A stretch of 64,000 nucleotides of DNA, taken from assembly GCA_030427865.1 (NCBI GenBank), contig JAUICK010000005.1:62001-126000 (forward strand), written 5' to 3'. Below, in pieces: positions 63,254 through 64,000 of this stretch; position 1 is the first letter of the stretch, and each line of letters starts with the position of its first letter. Source of the stretch: Bacteroidia bacterium (GTDB lineage Bacteria; Bacteroidota; Bacteroidia; Flavobacteriales; Flavobacteriaceae). The position numbers and the translations under genes are program-made. Under the pieces are notes generated by a model that was given only the letters and a program-made list of their open reading frames with translations, ran no database searches and was not told the DNA's origin.

Positions 63254-64000
63254 TTAGTCAATCCAATGTTTAAAGTCTTTTACACGTTCTCTGCTGACAA
63301 TAATTTCTTGTTCGTTATAAGAATTCAAAATTAATTTTAAACGTGAATTAGAATAAGCTACAATATCTTTTATCGCATTTATATGCACAATAAAAGTACG
63401 ATTTACTCTAAAAAAATGTTCTGGGTCTAATTGCTCTTGCCAGTTTTCTAAAGAATTATCTAACAAGTGATTTCTGTTTTCTTTAGTATGGATATAAGTA
63501 GATTTGTTTTCGCTATAAAAACACTCTATTTCATCAATATGAATAATTTTTATATGCTGACCAACTTTTATAGATAAACGTTTTTTAAATTTTCGGTCTA
63601 CAGGGTTTATCAATAATTTACGAATATCATCCAAGTTTACTTGTACATCAGATTGCGTAGGTTGTTTTTGTTTAAACTGATTTATGGCAGCTTCTAATTC
63701 GTCACTATCTAAAGGTTTTAATAAATAATCGATACTATTTAACTTGAAGGCTTTTAAGGCATATTCATCATAAGCAGTGGTAAAAATGATAGCAGAATTA
63801 ACTTCAATTTCTTCAAAAATTTCAAAAGATAAACCATCAGACAACTGAATGTCTAAAAAAATCAAATCTGGATGTTCATTATTTTGTAACCAGTTTAAAG
63901 ACTCTTCTACAGAATGTAGCATTTGCTGAACTTCAATACCTAATTCTGCCAACATTCTGTTTAACCTTCTTGCTGCTGGTTTTTCGTCTTCAATAATTAG
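63254..64000 (-). CDS. LytTR-family response regulator (5' end outside window)
   Basis: The frame stays open to the last base of the window, with L-I-I-E-D-E-K-P-A-A-R-R-L-N-R before the ATG at 63955, so the true start lies just beyond. The receiver domain has the acidic pair IIEDE, the phospho-Asp in LIFLDIQLSDG, TTAYDEYA and the Lys in YLLKPLD. The C-terminal LytTR DNA-binding domain follows (HIDEIECFYSENKSTYIHTK, FFRVNRTFIVHINAI). A sensor kinase of the LytS/YehU type is usually next door and would be upstream, outside the window. Confidence 0.92.
   Translation of the reverse strand, partial: LIIEDEKPAARRLNRMLAELGIEVQQMLHSVEESLNWLQNNEHPDLIFLDIQLSDGLSFEIFEEIEVNSAIIFTTAYDEYALKAFKLNSIDYLLKPLDSDELEAAINQFKQKQPTQSDVQVNLDDIRKLLINPVDRKFKKRLSIKVGQHIKIIHIDEIECFYSENKSTYIHTKENRNHLLDNSLENWQEQLDPEHFFRVNRTFIVHINAIKDIVAYSNSRLKLILNSYNEQEIIVSRERVKDFKHWID

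Overview
The window is a chromosomal segment of a Gram-negative Bacteroidota bacterium, most likely a marine member of the Flavobacteriaceae (Polaribacter- or Tenacibaculum-like; the genus is a guess). The DNA is very AT-rich. Shine-Dalgarno sites are mostly absent, and TAnnTTTG boxes of the Bacteroidota -7 type sit 15-60 bases before many starts. The window encodes the gliding lipoprotein GldI, many lipoproteins with a clear lipobox, MORN-repeat proteins and a TonB-dependent receptor with a carboxypeptidase-like N-terminal domain. No tRNA, rRNA, CRISPR array, transposase or phage gene was found.

Layout. 1-8.2 kb: end of an MFS transporter, an OmpA-type lipoprotein, valS, a DUF1573 gene broken at its start, a retropepsin-like/PDZ protein, and an aminotransferase-murB pair. 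8.3-10.3 kb: a minus-strand operon of YHYH protein, MORN lipoprotein and SCO1-like copper chaperone. 10.4-15.3 kb: aqpZ, then a Cys-rich mini membrane protein, a family 2 glycosyltransferase, an ECF-type sigma factor, an unusual Nramp-like transporter and lipA. 15.3-25.8 kb: TPR lipoprotein, pheT, an LtaS-like sulfatase-fold membrane enzyme, then an operon of DHH phosphoesterase, gldI, FKBP, cyclophilin-FKBP fusion and PAP2 phosphatase, and ndk. 25.9-34.5 kb: TraB/TIKI-like lipoprotein, DUF721-recF, TPR protein, ribH, mutL, two rhomboid proteases and an EEP-family hydrolase. 34.5-43 kb: geranylgeranyl-reductase-like flavoprotein, monooxygenase, GNAT, mtaB, DUF6438 lipoprotein, hydrolase, lytic transglycosylase, ywbE, csp, nitronate monooxygenase and mnmA. 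43-50 kb: MORN protein with a decayed lipoprotein gene behind it, then purB, a lipoprotein, TerC, a His-rich secreted protein and a TonB receptor with a His-rich loop. 50-64 kb: UMF1 transporter, M48 protease, msrB, DinB, ffh, a broken four-helix-bundle cassette between inverted repeats, folD, YitT, a gene with an in-frame TGA, a cupin, a structured intergenic element, a HerA-like ATPase, a GT39-like glycosyltransferase between two 27-base direct repeats, and the start-truncated LytTR response regulator.

Most of the window is housekeeping. The parts most worth a second look are: the YHYH-MORN-SCO operon (possibly copper handling in the envelope); the TerC, His-rich protein and TonB receptor unit with a 12-bp hairpin in the receptor leader (possibly zinc or another transition metal); the Nramp homologue without the DPGN/MPH metal motifs; the four-helix-bundle cassette; the structured element at 58709-58811; and the 27-base repeats around the glycosyltransferase.

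Four genes are visibly broken: DUF1573, the lipoprotein at 43081, the four-helix-bundle gene and the TGA-interrupted gene. Three of the lesions are single-base changes in short A or T runs. Either sequencing error or real decay could explain them, but the 43081 gene has two independent lesions, which favours real decay there.
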